A stretch of 64,000 bases of DNA from Rhizobacter sp. AJA081-3 (GCF_017795745.1 NZ_CP059067.1:2666001-2730000); one strand, 5' to 3'; positions 44,601 through 52,149 are shown, counted from the first letter of the stretch. The notes: generated from the sequence alone by a model not told the origin. Made by a program: numbers and translations.

Positions 44601-46908
44601 CGTCCTCGATCAGCGTGATGTCGGTGACGGCCGCGCAGCGCGCCAGCGAGCCTTCGAGCAAGTCGTGGCTGAGCACCTGGCCGTCGGGCAGGCGCTGAGC
44701 CAGCACGGCATGCATCGCGCGCACATTGAGCAGGCCCTTGCCGGTGAAACTGCCTTCGCCGAACAGGTCCTGGTAGACCTCGGAGGTGGCAGCGCTGTAG
44801 GGGTCGATGCCGCACTGCCCGGCGAACAGCCAGTGGAAACGCGTGAAGTCGCGCGCCGCCGGCAGCGGCGTGACGATGCGCGGCTGCAGGATGCCGTAGC
44901 CGCCCACGACCTGCAGGCCGTCGGCCGACAGGCGCGGCTGGTTGTGCGGGTGCGCGGCCACGCCGACCAGCTCGCGCAGCCGACCCGGCGGCAGCTGCGT
45001 GTCGCTGTCGAGCGTGACGAGGTAGCGCGCGCCGGCCGCCAGGCGCGAGGACTCGCCGCAGTCGATGAAGCCGCCCGAAGGTTCATCGGCCAGCGCCGCC
45101 ACCAGCTGCTCGAGCTTGCCGCGCTTGCGCTCCCAGCCGATCCAGCGCTGCTCGGTCTCGCTGAATTCGCGCTCGCGGTGCAGCACGATGAAGCGCGGTG
45201 CCGCGCCGGCATCGCGCGGGTCGCCCGGGTGGCGCCGGTTCAGCGCCTCGATGCCCGCCACCGCCTGGGCGAGCAGCGGTGCGTCGCTGTCGCGCTGCGC
45301 CGTGTCGGCGTCGGCCCAGTCGCTGAGCAGCGCGAACTGCGCCTCGCGCTCCGGGTTGGCCAGGTGGTGCAGCTCCAGCCGGTGCACCAACGCCTCGACC
45401 CCCTGCGCATCCGTGAGCATGGCCGGCACGACGACGAGCACGCGGTGCTCCGCCGGGATGCCGGTTCCGAACGACAGGCGCGGCAGCGGGCGCGGGCGTG
45501 CCGACTCGCTGATGAGGCGGTTGATCACCGCGACCACCGCCTCCGAGGCCGGGAACAGCATCAGCAGCGCGGCCGGCAGGGCCGCCCACTCCAGCGCGGT
45601 GTGCTGGCGCATCAGCAGCCAGGCCGTGACGCCCAGCGTGCCCAGCAGCAGCGCCACCAGGTAGACCGGCAGGGACAGCCGCGCGACCACGCCGCGCCAT
45701 GCGCTGGCGGCGCGCTCGTGCAGACCGAGCGCATGCAGCAGCGCCGGCCGCCCGGCGCCGAGCAGCCAGTGGCTGGGCACGCCGGCCAGCGCGTCGCCGG
45801 CGGGGGCCGAATGCATCAGGTCGAGCAGGCGCTGGGCCACCACGCGCTCCCGGCATCCGCTGCGGCGCGACAGCCGCTCGATGCCATGCAGCGTCTGGTC
45901 GCGCGTGGCCACGTGCTCGGCCTCGAACACCGGCGAGGTGAGCATCAGCCGCATCAGGAGGCTGGTGCGCGCCACGATGTCGGGCCAGTCGGCGTCGCCG
46001 ATGTCGCGCAGCGAAGTCACGGCGTTGCTGACGCTGAGGTTGTCCGCCGCCTGGTCGGCGCTCTGCTGCGCCTGCAACGCCGCCAGGTCGGGCAGTGCCA
46101 GGCGCAGCCACTCGTGGTGGGCAGCCTGCAGGCCGGCCCCGGCGCCGGGCTGCAGGTCCTGCAGGCGTTGCGCCATCTGCCCGAGGAAGACGCGGCCGAC
46201 ACCCCGCCGCTCGAGCAGCGCGAGCAGTGCATCGAGCGCCGGCACGCCGTGCGCGCCGATGCGGTCGCACACCAGGTTGGCGACCTCGCGCGCGGCCTTG
46301 TTGGTGGCCACGCGCTCGGCCAGTCGCCGCAGGTTCTCGATCAGCACCACGCGCAGCGTCGTGGGCAGCGCCCACATCTCGCTCAGGCGCAGCTCGCGCG
46401 TTTCCTGGTACGCGCCGAGGAAGGCGGCCAGCAGGTCCTCGTCGAAGGCGCCGTCGGTGTGGGCCACGAAGGCCCAGGCCACGCCGTACACGCGCGGCAG
46501 GCCGGCCAGCGGCGGATCGACGAGCACCGGCAGCTCGCGGAAGTAGCGCCGCGGCAGGCCTTCGCGGATCTGCGTGAGCTGGGCCTCGATGAGGTGGAAG
46601 TTGTCGAGCAGCCATTCGGCTGCCGGGCTGACGTCGTAGCCGGTGGCGGCCTGCACGCCGATGTAGCGGTGCGCCTCGCGCAGCGCGACGATATTGCTGC
46701 GCAGGCGCGGGTAGAAGGTCGGCATGCGCAGGCGCGAGCGCGACACGCGGTGCGTGTCGCCCAGGCTCAGGCCATGCTGCGCGAAACGCTGCTGGCCGAA
46801 GATCTCGGAGCGGATCGGTGGCGGCACCGGCCCGCGCGAGGCATCGAGGATGGCGCACAGCGCCGCCGACGCCTCGGGGACCAGCCGCGCCAGCGCGGAA
46901 GACACCAT
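38554..46908 (-). CDS. Cyclic beta-1,2-glucan synthase (GT84/GH94, NdvB-like)
   Basis: This is a 2784-residue inner-membrane enzyme that makes cyclic beta-1,2-glucan for the periplasm, an osmoprotectant; family members are about 2800 residues. Helices near residues 395-450 precede a glycosyltransferase domain with DSDT near 634 (UDP-sugar metal site), SHDLLEG near 747 and HRWTRGDWQ, then more helices. A glucoamylase-like region (GSMFEYLMPSLV) follows. The C-terminal GH94 phosphorylase domain (ATGFRDQLQDAMA, GSGDWNDGMNRVG near 2419) sets ring size. The start ATG 46908 lies 4 bp after a small membrane-protein gene. Confidence 0.95.
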   Translation of the reverse strand: MVSSALARLVPEASAALCAILDASRGPVPPPIRSEIFGQQRFAQHGLSLGDTHRVSRSRLRMPTFYPRLRSNIVALREAHRYIGVQAATGYDVSPAAEWLLDNFHLIEAQLTQIREGLPRRYFRELPVLVDPPLAGLPRVYGVAWAFVAHTDGAFDEDLLAAFLGAYQETRELRLSEMWALPTTLRVVLIENLRRLAERVATNKAAREVANLVCDRIGAHGVPALDALLALLERRGVGRVFLGQMAQRLQDLQPGAGAGLQAAHHEWLRLALPDLAALQAQQSADQAADNLSVSNAVTSLRDIGDADWPDIVARTSLLMRLMLTSPVFEAEHVATRDQTLHGIERLSRRSGCRERVVAQRLLDLMHSAPAGDALAGVPSHWLLGAGRPALLHALGLHERAASAWRGVVARLSLPVYLVALLLGTLGVTAWLLMRQHTALEWAALPAALLMLFPASEAVVAVINRLISESARPRPLPRLSFGTGIPAEHRVLVVVPAMLTDAQGVEALVHRLELHHLANPEREAQFALLSDWADADTAQRDSDAPLLAQAVAGIEALNRRHPGDPRDAGAAPRFIVLHREREFSETEQRWIGWERKRGKLEQLVAALADEPSGGFIDCGESSRLAAGARYLVTLDSDTQLPPGRLRELVGVAAHPHNQPRLSADGLQVVGGYGILQPRIVTPLPAARDFTRFHWLFAGQCGIDPYSAATSEVYQDLFGEGSFTGKGLLNVRAMHAVLAQRLPDGQVLSHDLLEGSLARCAAVTDITLIEDAPFHADVAASRVHRWTRGDWQLLPFLMAPGRYRMRAVNRWKMFDNLRRSLVAPMSLALLTLALAGTVVSPWAVLGLLLAAFAAGPLMGAVSGLSPQRDDLARLHFYRQAFADLARALWGGLWHLAQLLQQALANADAIVRALWRTAVSRRHLLQWTTAATAQAQASTRLAVLWRRHAAEPLLGAALLAGLLASGSPHPALAITLCLMWSASPLWTWWVSRPQPARAAAELPEVTREYLEGIARDTWRFFERCVTADESHLPPDNLQTLPHDMVAHRTSPTNIGLYLLSVACAREFGWIGTAELLTRIEATLTTLDTLQRHRGHFMNWYDTQTCAPLLPMYVSTVDSGNLGGHLLAVGQACLALAREGDLDDDALQRLQAIAQRCAQFAWGADYAFLFDHRRRLFHIGYRVAEQQLDAGFYDLLASESRLTSLLAIAKGDVPVGHWAALGRPFYAVGARAGLRSWSGSMFEYLMPSLVLDEPEGSVLRDACLAALREQIDFAHAHRVPWGISESAYAGRDHTLAYQYAPQGVPRLALRRTPPDELVIAPYATGLAAQVAPRRAAANFDLLQTLGAREALGFIEALDYTPSRQSQAEGFTPVSTFMSHHQGMTIVALANVLHDGVVRRWGMADSHIEAVAPLLHERAPREVSMLYAPLAGPPPQALQRRTPGLLREVLPGAAALEPTHVLSNGRYSVSLRANGAGWSRWGSAGITRWRDDALRDALGSFFYLRWDQQPRAVSITQHPAPDHAAVYRSTYHADRVCFDAAWSEVQAHTTVWVSPEDDIEFRQVELHNLSDRTLDIELLSAFEVTLAEPRADEAHPAFSNLFVRAQWRDAHQALVFERTPRLATERGMMAAHFIAASDPQVISVRVQADRQRWLGRNRGASRPLASFELPPLSVDDAPVALDTGLDPVCALAVRLRIAPRGKAMLTFATAATDNGGVLSAVIDKYRQPIHVQRASLMSATLAGIRLRALRIGAENFAAVQSLTTALVLTLARPQSAGASHAEPCDRRLLWRFGLSGDRPIVLVTAGVSQGLGLLRSLAQALRLWSWGGVACDLVVVNAEPASYLMALQHDVMALRDRHLADSAAQGGVSSTGFVVLQSHEVSAAELATLKGLARVRLRADGRPLLHHVQEWVERHEQAFEQRHAVSTVAVLVASGPATPVPAPQGRFAPDTAEFGFDVSAQKRPARPWINVIANAEFGTQVSEAGGGYTWALNSRMNQLTAWSNDAVADPPSEWLLLQDLRTRQTWSATPCAWGSPGDERVSYRVTHGQGHSVIAHRHGDADVTASWCVDTISAVKQVRLRIVNRGQRTLHLRLAGIVEWTMGAQRGDRGTVHTALHRQRLPGQKLTALLCTQREQSAGFGEGTAFFGLTDGADDGEDWTCDRRECFDARGRLVLPDHFGQQQGGGLDPCAALSTVVRVPAGEALERVFLLGYAASADAARELATRAAGVPATQRLAAVRAHWDGLLEATTVSTPDPLFDAMVNRWLLYQAVSCRMWAKAGFYQAGGATGFRDQLQDAMALAWAAPQMLREQIVLAASRQFPEGDVQHWWHSPGGAGVRTHFSDDLLWLAHACLHYVRATGDAAVLDEPVPFLEGAQIPPGVEDIYDTPVVGVQVASVYEHAARAIDRSLRVGVHGLPLMGSGDWNDGMNRVGHEGRGESVWLGWFLCALVDGFAPLARSRGEVPRAQRWEAAALGWKAALNGPAWDGAWYKRAFFDDGSPLGSHANQEGRIDLIAQSWSVLSGAAPWPRQVAAMGAVEHQLVDTAAGLVRLLDPPLVHAVPSAGYIQAYPPGVRENGGQYSHGAVWALMAQAELATRFGSAGSAQAAWRYFTFLSPAHRAANSAHGAAYGIEPYVMAGDVYTQPPYTGRGGWSWYTGAAAWMHRAAVESIFGLRLGANELSFLPCLPAHWPRAELSLRRDGRTMRFILMRATAEVALQDAAPWAARLLLPGQSLDWPALTQDQCFVIPLTDERGAAGGSPAPDASTRHDRAGLVGQDDLDAAVHLPSA
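38637..38665 (+). terminator. Hairpin after the OmpA gene
   Basis: GCGCGGGGC (38637-38645) pairs perfectly with GCCCCGCGC (38657-38665) around 11 bases, 8 bp after the OmpA stop. It lies within the last codons of the convergent glucan synthase gene. There is no T-tract. A stop for OmpA transcription is likely. Confidence 0.5.
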
Positions 46909-46912
46909 CGCC

Positions 46913-47155
46913 CTACCAGGCCAGGGAGCCGACGCCGATCACCAGGGTCAGCACCACCACCGTGGTCACGAAGCGCGCCGCGACAAAGCCCTGCACGGCT
47001 TCTGCGCCGCAGCGCAGCACGAACAGGCGACCGGACAGCGAGCGGCACAGGTGCAGGTGCTCGCCGAGCGCCGACAACTCCATGGGAGAGGTGTCGACGG
47101 CATCGCCGAAAGACGCCGTGCTCCAGTTCGGCCCGGCGGGGCCAGTTGCGGTCAT
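46913..47155 (-). CDS. Small single-helix membrane protein upstream of glucan synthase
   Basis: This is an 80-residue protein from ATG 47155 with one C-terminal hydrophobic helix (VAARFVTTVVVLTLVIGVGSL). It ends 4 bp before the glucan synthase start, so the two are almost certainly co-expressed. I do not recognise the family. A regulatory or assembly partner for the synthase is a reasonable guess. The promoter-like site at 47295-47321 would serve both genes. Confidence 0.65.
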   Translation of the reverse strand: MTATGPAGPNWSTASFGDAVDTSPMELSALGEHLHLCRSLSGRLFVLRCGAEAVQGFVAARFVTTVVVLTLVIGVGSLAW

Positions 47156-47294
47156 GAGGCAGCCTTGTCGTGGGCGTGGGTGTGGGCCTGGACCGTGTCG
47201 AGGAGCGATGCGTTCCCGCAATGTCGAATCTGGCGCGCGATCATGGTTGGTGGCTCTCTCGGGGCTCTCGTGGACTTCGGTGTGATTCCCCTTG

Positions 47295-47321
47295 TAGCTG
47301 GCCGCGTGTTCGCTGTCTGTG
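47295..47321 (-). promoter_or_regulatory. Shared stress motif, glucan synthase operon
   Basis: On the minus strand CGCACAGA (CACAGA at 47321-47316) is followed after 17 bases by GCTACAAGGGG (GCTA at 47298-47295). It is one of five sites with this pattern and spacing in 47-56 kb. It lies about 140 bp before the small membrane protein gene. Confidence 0.55.
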
Positions 47322-47332
47322 CGTTGTCGAAC

Positions 47333-47884
47333 CTAGCCCTTCCCGGGCACCGTGCCGAACACGCGATCCCAGAACGAAGTGGTGACGCCATAGCAGCAGT
47401 GCGTGCCGGCGTGGTGGTGCATCGCGTGCCAGCGCTTGCGCTCGCGCAACCACGCACTCCCGGCGCGCCAGTGGTGCGTCGCGTGGTGCGTCACGCCGTA
47501 GGCGAAGTAGCCGGCCAGCAGGCCGAGCGTCAGCGCGCAGGCGATCCACAGGTCGGCCAGCAGCAGCGCCGGCAGGAACACGAAGACGACGATCAGCGAC
47601 GCGCTCAGGATCGTCGGCGCGCAGATCATCGCCCTCGGCCGCTCGTGGTGTGCTGCATGCCAGCGGCTGAACGGCGCCACGCCATGCAGCAGGAAGCGGT
47701 GCAGCAGGTACTCGAAGCCGCTCCAGCCCCAGGCGCCCATCAGCACGCACGCGACGATCACCAGGCCATGATCGCGCGGCACACCAGCCAGCAGCACGCC
47801 GGTCAGCGCGACCACCGCCGCGCCGTAGAGGGCAAAGTCGGCGCCATAGGCCGCCTTGCCGTGTTCGATCGACAGTATTCCCAT
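47333..47884 (-). CDS. Fatty acid hydroxylase / sterol desaturase-family protein
   Basis: This is a 183-residue membrane di-iron enzyme with four histidine clusters: LHRFLLH, WHAAHHE, THHATHHW and WHAMHHHAG. It has about four hydrophobic helices (AAVVALTGVLLAG, IVVFVFLPALLLADLW). Members hydroxylate lipids such as fatty acids, sphingolipids or carotenoids. The start is ATG 47884. If the shared motif upstream is a true promoter, the mRNA would be almost leaderless. Divergent from the Crp/Fnr gene. Confidence 0.88.
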   Translation of the reverse strand: MGILSIEHGKAAYGADFALYGAAVVALTGVLLAGVPRDHGLVIVACVLMGAWGWSGFEYLLHRFLLHGVAPFSRWHAAHHERPRAMICAPTILSASLIVVFVFLPALLLADLWIACALTLGLLAGYFAYGVTHHATHHWRAGSAWLRERKRWHAMHHHAGTHCCYGVTTSFWDRVFGTVPGKG

Positions 47885-47895
47885 GCAATCGACGC

Positions 47896-47922
47896 TAGGG
47901 CCGGATCAGCGCCCGGTCTGTG
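47896..47922 (-). promoter_or_regulatory. Shared stress motif, fatty acid hydroxylase
   Basis: On the minus strand CAGCGCACAGA (CACAGA at 47922-47917) is followed after 17 bases by CCTAGCG (CCTA at 47899-47896), 11 bases before the start codon. It is one of five sites with this pattern. Confidence 0.55.
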
Positions 47923-48018
47923 CGCTGGGAGACGGTGCAGCACGCGCTTCGGGAACAGACTGCGCACACCGATCGACGGGAGTGCCGCAGCGATCGGCAT
48001 GACCACGGAGCACTCACA

Positions 48019-48711
48019 TTGGCCGATGCACAGAACCACCTGATCGAAATGCTCCCACGCAAGGATTGCGAACGGCTGATGGCCGTCGGCGAACCCGTGG
48101 AGCTCGTGCTCGCCGAAGTGCTGTATGAACGTGACACGGTCGTGAGCCATGTCTACTTTCCGGTCGACGGCTTCGTGTCGCTGGTGACACAGGTCGACAA
48201 GCATCCGAGCCTGGAGGTCGGCATGGTCGGGCGCGAGGGCATGGTCGGCGCGCCGATGGCGCTGGGGATCGCCACCACGCCGCTGCGTGCCGTCGTGCAG
48301 GGTGCCGGATCCGCCTGGCGCATCGGCGCGGTGCCCTTCCGCCGCGAACTGGCGCGCAGCCCGGCCCTCAAACAGTGCCTGGACCGCTACCTGTACGTGA
48401 TCATGGCGCAGCTCGCCACGTCGGCTGCGTGCCTGCGATTCCACCTGATCGAGCCGCGGCTGGCGCGCTGGCTGCTGATGACGCAGGATCGTGCCCACGC
48501 CGACAGCTTCCACGTCACGCACGACTTCCTGGCCTACATGCTCGGCGTGCGCCGCGTGGGCGTGACGATGGCCGCCGGTGCGCTGCAGGCCAGCGGCCTG
48601 ATCGAATACCACCGCGGCGAACTGAAGGTGCTGGACCGCGCGGGACTCGAAGCGGCGGCGTGCAGTTGCTACGCCGCCGATCTGCGCGGCTACGACTCCG
48701 TGATGGCTTGA
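48019..48711 (+). CDS. Crp/Fnr-family transcriptional regulator
   Basis: This is a 230-residue regulator from TTG 48019, chosen because GGAG (48007-48010) sits 8 bases upstream. ATG 48049 is an alternative. The cyclic-nucleotide-binding-like N-terminal domain has VVSHVYFPVDGFVSLV and GMVGREGMVGAPMAL. The C-terminal winged helix reads HDFLAYMLGVRRVGVTMAAGAL. No FNR-type cysteine cluster is at the N-terminus, so oxygen sensing through an iron-sulphur cluster is unlikely. Convergent with the VIT gene. Confidence 0.9.
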   Translation: MADAQNHLIEMLPRKDCERLMAVGEPVELVLAEVLYERDTVVSHVYFPVDGFVSLVTQVDKHPSLEVGMVGREGMVGAPMALGIATTPLRAVVQGAGSAWRIGAVPFRRELARSPALKQCLDRYLYVIMAQLATSAACLRFHLIEPRLARWLLMTQDRAHADSFHVTHDFLAYMLGVRRVGVTMAAGALQASGLIEYHRGELKVLDRAGLEAAACSCYAADLRGYDSVMA

Positions 48712-48727
48712 GCCGCCGACGCGAACG

Positions 48728-49486
48728 TCAGACGACGGCGCCGAACCAGGCGCCCACGCCGGCCGTGATGGCCATGGCCAGCGCACCCCAGAAGGTCACG
48801 CGAAACGCCCCGAGCCAGGGCTTCGCACCGCCCACACGCGCCGCCACCGCCCCGAGCAGCGCCAGGAACAGCAGCGAAGTGCCGACCACGCCGGCCATCA
48901 GCTGAGACCCGGGCATCAGCGCCACGACGGCCAGCGGCAGCGCGGCGCCGACGCCGAAACTCGCGGCCGAGGCGAGCGCCGCCTGGATCGGCCGGGCGCT
49001 GAGCGCGTCGGTGATGCCGAGCTCGTCGCGCGCATGGGCGCCGAGCGCATCGTGCTTCATCATCTGCTCGGCCACCTGGGCGGCCAGCGCCGGCTCGATG
49101 CCGCGCGCCGCGTAGATGGCTGCCAGCTCGCGCCGCTCGGCGGCCGGGTCGGCATCGATTTCGGCCTGCTCGCGCGTCAGGTCGGCGCGCTCGGTGTCGG
49201 CTTGCGAATGCACCGAGACGTATTCGCCCGCCGCCATTGACATGGCCCCGGCCACCAAGCCCGCCACCCCGGTGGTCAGGATGGAAGCATGGCTCGCACT
49301 TGCCGCGGCCACGCCGACCACGAGGCTCGCGGTGGAGACGATGCCGTCGTTGGCCCCCAGCACCGCCGCGCGCAGCCAGCCGATGCGATCGGTGCGGTGG
49401 CGTTCGGTGTGGTGGCGGCGCATGAGGGTCATGCCCGAGTGTGCCGCAGGAGCGGCCGGCATGGCGGGCTCGGGCATGCGCTGCAT
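48728..49486 (-). CDS. VIT1/CCC1-family membrane protein
   Basis: This is a 252-residue protein of the vacuolar iron/manganese transporter family, with five hydrophobic helices. It has the N-terminal signature RAAVLGANDGIVSTASLVVGVA, AGAMSMAAGEYVSV, and a charged cytosolic segment RAQAEIDADPAAERRELAAIY-like between helices. It probably exports Fe2+ or Mn2+ from the cytosol. The start ATG 49486 overlaps the stop of the preceding small gene (TGATG). Confidence 0.9.
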   Translation of the reverse strand: MQRMPEPAMPAAPAAHSGMTLMRRHHTERHRTDRIGWLRAAVLGANDGIVSTASLVVGVAAASASHASILTTGVAGLVAGAMSMAAGEYVSVHSQADTERADLTREQAEIDADPAAERRELAAIYAARGIEPALAAQVAEQMMKHDALGAHARDELGITDALSARPIQAALASAASFGVGAALPLAVVALMPGSQLMAGVVGTSLLFLALLGAVAARVGGAKPWLGAFRVTFWGALAMAITAGVGAWFGAVV

Positions 49487-49701
49487 CAACGCTTGGTCAT
49501 CGCGAGTGACTCGAGTGCCCAGGTCTCGGTTTCCTCGTCCCATCGGTGCGACTTGACGAACTCGGCACGCTCCATGCACACCTGGGCACGCGTCAGCCGC
49601 TCGGCAGGCGGCGCAACGGTGGCCTGGGCGAAGCCGGACGTGGCACCCGCGGCAGCCAGCAGCACGGTGAGAACGCGAAGGCGTTTTGGCAAGCGGTTCA
49701 T
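49486..49701 (-). CDS. Small secreted hypothetical protein
   Basis: This is a 71-residue protein with a clear signal peptide (RLRVLTVLLAAAGATSGFAQA, cleavage after AQA) and a mature part of about 45 residues (ERLTRAQVCMERAEFVKSH and a Thr/Glu-rich tail). The start ATG 49701 follows GGAAAC. It is translationally coupled to the VIT transporter gene. Function unknown; a single Cys in the mature part would not form an internal disulphide. Confidence 0.65.
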   Translation of the reverse strand: MNRLPKRLRVLTVLLAAAGATSGFAQATVAPPAERLTRAQVCMERAEFVKSHRWDEETETWALESLAMTKR

Positions 49702-49762
49702 CGTGGAGTTTCCATTCCTGGTTTGAAGGGCCATGAGGGCATGGCGCGCCGGCGCCCCAGGG

Positions 49763-50314
49763 TCACGCGGCGTGTTTCGTCACCCAGGCGACGTAGCGGT
49801 CAGTCCAGCTCTGAAGAAAAGCGCGACTGCTCTCCTGCACGTCACCGGAAGGCTCGAACAGGCCGGGCTGGGCCTGCATGAACACCTCGGGCTGGCCCAG
49901 CGTGGGCATGTCGAGGTAGGCCAGCACGTTGCGCAGGTGCTGCTGCGCCATCGAGCTGCCGGGAGCGCCCACCGAGATGCCGATCACCCCGGCCGGCTTG
50001 CCCGCCCAGGCGCTCTTGCCGTAGGGGCGCGAGCCGTGGTCGATGGCGTTCTTCAGCACGCCGGGGATCGAGCGGTTGTATTCGGGCGTGGCGAACAGCA
50101 GGCCGTGGGCCAGCGAGATCGATTGCTTGAGCCGCTGAACGGCCTCGCCGGGCTTGTCGTCGTCGTCCTGGTTGTAGGGCGGCAGGTCGCCGATGGGCAC
50201 CTGCGTGGCAGAGAAGTTCGACGGCATCAGGCGGATCACGGCGTTGACGAGCTGGCGGTTCAGCGATTCGCGGCGCAGGCTGCCGACGATCACCGCGATG
50301 CGGTAGGAAGTCAT
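49763..50314 (-). CDS. NADPH-dependent FMN reductase
   Basis: This is a 183-residue flavodoxin-like oxidoreductase of the NADPH-dependent FMN reductase/chromate-azoreductase group. The FMN phosphate loop is VGSLRRESLNRQL, and the flavin-ring contact is ATPEYNRSIPGVLKNAIDH, followed by VGAPGSSMAQQHLR. The start ATG 50314 follows GAGG. It probably reduces quinones or similar electrophiles during stress. One of the shared 17-bp-spaced motifs lies about 50 bp upstream. Confidence 0.9.
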   Translation of the reverse strand: MTSYRIAVIVGSLRRESLNRQLVNAVIRLMPSNFSATQVPIGDLPPYNQDDDDKPGEAVQRLKQSISLAHGLLFATPEYNRSIPGVLKNAIDHGSRPYGKSAWAGKPAGVIGISVGAPGSSMAQQHLRNVLAYLDMPTLGQPEVFMQAQPGLFEPSGDVQESSRAFLQSWTDRYVAWVTKHAA

Positions 50315-50364
50315 GGGGGTCCTCGAAGAACGGAAGGTGCGCCATCGCACCCGGCAGGCCACGG

Positions 50365-50391
50365 TAGGTCGCGGCCAGGCCAGCGTCTGTG
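50365..50391 (-). promoter_or_regulatory. Shared stress motif, FMN reductase
   Basis: On the minus strand CAGCGCACAGA (CACAGA at 50391-50386) is followed after 17 bases by CCTACCG (CCTA at 50368-50365), about 50 bases before the gene start. It is one of five such sites. The rest of 50315-50549 shows nothing recognisable. Confidence 0.55.
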
Positions 50392-50549
50392 CGCTGGACG
50401 ACGCATGCCGCCGCGGCACGCAGGCGCAGCCCAGGCGCGGGCGTGCGCATCAACGTTCGTTGCCGCACAGACGCAATGCAGCGCTGCGCGCATGGTCATG
50501 GCCGGCGTGGATGTCGGGCCCCGACCCCCTTTGCCGCCAGGGAGTCCAG

Positions 50550-51053
50550 ATGCGCATGAACCTGTCGCGAGCCGCTTGGCCGACCGACCCCGCTGCCTTC
50601 TTCGTGCCGCAAGGCAAGGCGAGCGCCGAACCTCGCCCCGACATCGGCCCGGTGGCGACGGAGCACGACTTCAGCATCCTGCGCCATGCCTTCCGGCCCA
50701 CGGGTGGCATTGCGCGCGGCGACGACCTGTCGCGGCTGCTCGAGGACCACCGCTGCGGCGACTTCATCAGCCTGGCGCGCTTCATTGCGCAGCACGAGAT
50801 CTTCGCCTTCCAGTGGCGCGACTCGTTCTGGATCCCGATGTTCCAGTTCGACCTGCAGGATCTGTCGATCCGCACCGGGCCGCGCCGCGTGCTGGCGGAG
50901 CTGGCGTCGGTGTTCGACGGCTGGGCGCTGGCCGTGTGGTTCGCGCAGAGCAACTCATGGCTGCACGGGCATCGCCCGGTGGATCTGCTCGAGTCCGATC
51001 TCGACAGCGTGCTGCAGGCCGCTTGCGCCGACCGCTTCATCGCCAACGGCTGA
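50550..51053 (+). CDS. Orphan MbcA/ParS/Xre toxin-binding-domain-like protein
   Basis: This is a 167-residue protein starting at ATG 50550 behind AGGGAG. The C-terminal 60 residues (FDGWALAVWFAQSNSWLHG, RPVDLLESDLDSVLQAA) resemble the MbcA/ParS/Xre antitoxin C-terminal domain that binds RES-type toxins. The N-terminal part is unrecognised and shows no clear HTH. No RES toxin gene lies next to it: neighbours are an FMN reductase and a zinc dehydrogenase. It may be a domesticated, regulatory version. Confidence 0.7.
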   Translation: MRMNLSRAAWPTDPAAFFVPQGKASAEPRPDIGPVATEHDFSILRHAFRPTGGIARGDDLSRLLEDHRCGDFISLARFIAQHEIFAFQWRDSFWIPMFQFDLQDLSIRTGPRRVLAELASVFDGWALAVWFAQSNSWLHGHRPVDLLESDLDSVLQAACADRFIANG

Positions 51054-51081
51054 ACGCCGACCATCCCGAGGACCTCTTCCC

Positions 51082-52119
51082 ATGCAAGCACTCGTCTACG
51101 TCGGACCCGGCAAGAAAGCCGTGCAGGACCGCCCCACACCCGCGCTGCAGCAGCCCGGCGACGCGATCGTGCGGATGACGCGAAGCACCATCTGCGGCAC
51201 CGACCTGCACATCCTGAAGGGCGACGTGGCGACCTGCCTGCCCGGCACCGTGCTCGGCCACGAAGGGGTCGGCATCGTCGATGCCGTGGGCACGGGCGTG
51301 ACCGGCTTCAAGGCGGGCGACCACGTGCTGATCTCCTGCATCAGCGCCTGCGGCCGCTGCGAGCCCTGCCGCAAGGGCATGGGCTCGCACTGCACCACCG
51401 GCGGCTGGATCCTCGGCCACCGCATCGACGGCACGCAGGCCGAGTACGTGCGCATCCCGCACGCCGATACCAGCCTGTACCCGATCCCGCCCGGCGCGCA
51501 GGAAGAGGCGCTGGTGATGCTCAGCGACATCCTGCCCACCGGCTTCGAGTGCGGCGTGCTCAACGGCCGTGTGCAGCCCGGCGGCAGCGTGGCCATCGTC
51601 GGCTCCGGCCCGATCGGCCTGGCGGCGCTGCTCACCGCGCAGTTCTACGCGCCGGCGCAGATCATCATGGTCGACCTCGATGACAACCGCCTGGCTGTCG
51701 CCACGCGATTCGGCGCCACGGCCACGGTGAACAGCGGCGCCGGCGACGCCGCGCAGCAGGTCATGGCCCTGACGGGTGGGCGTGGCGTGGACACCGCCAT
51801 CGAGGCGGTGGGCATTGCCGCCACCTTCGAGCTCTGCCAGGACATCGTCGCCGCCGGCGGCACCATCGCCAACGTCGGCGTGCACGGCACCAAGGTCGAC
51901 CTGCACCTGGAGCGGCTGTGGTCGCACAACATCACCATCACCACGCGGCTGGTCGACACGGTGTCGATCCCGATGCTGCTGCGCAGCGTGCAGTCGCAAC
52001 GCGTCGACGCGTCGCAGCTCATCACCCACCGCTTCGGCTTCGAGCGCATCCTGCAGGCCTACGACACCTTTGCCAACGCGGCCGACACGAAGGCGCTGAA
52101 GGTGATCATCGAGTTCTGA
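51082..52119 (+). CDS. Zinc-dependent alcohol dehydrogenase
   Basis: This is a 345-residue medium-chain dehydrogenase. The catalytic zinc site is C38 in TICGTDLHILKGD and H60-E61 in LGHEGVG. The structural zinc site is CISACGRCEPCRKGMGSHC, and the NAD loop is VAIVGSGPIGLAA. The pattern is that of the stress-associated ADHs common in Burkholderiales and cyanobacteria. It probably oxidises or reduces short alcohols and aldehydes. It lies 28 bp after the MbcA-like gene, perhaps co-transcribed. Confidence 0.92.
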   Translation: MQALVYVGPGKKAVQDRPTPALQQPGDAIVRMTRSTICGTDLHILKGDVATCLPGTVLGHEGVGIVDAVGTGVTGFKAGDHVLISCISACGRCEPCRKGMGSHCTTGGWILGHRIDGTQAEYVRIPHADTSLYPIPPGAQEEALVMLSDILPTGFECGVLNGRVQPGGSVAIVGSGPIGLAALLTAQFYAPAQIIMVDLDDNRLAVATRFGATATVNSGAGDAAQQVMALTGGRGVDTAIEAVGIAATFELCQDIVAAGGTIANVGVHGTKVDLHLERLWSHNITITTRLVDTVSIPMLLRSVQSQRVDASQLITHRFGFERILQAYDTFANAADTKALKVIIEF

Positions 52120-52149
52120 TCTGGCGCAATGCCCATCTGTTCGACAGCG

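Noticed and set aside
39175-47157. Very long open frame (about 2660 codons) on the plus strand, antisense to the glucan synthase gene
   Set aside because: It mirrors a GC-rich gene with third-position bias. Its translation is Arg/Gln/His/Ala-rich with no domains, while the minus strand gives a full-length glucan synthase.
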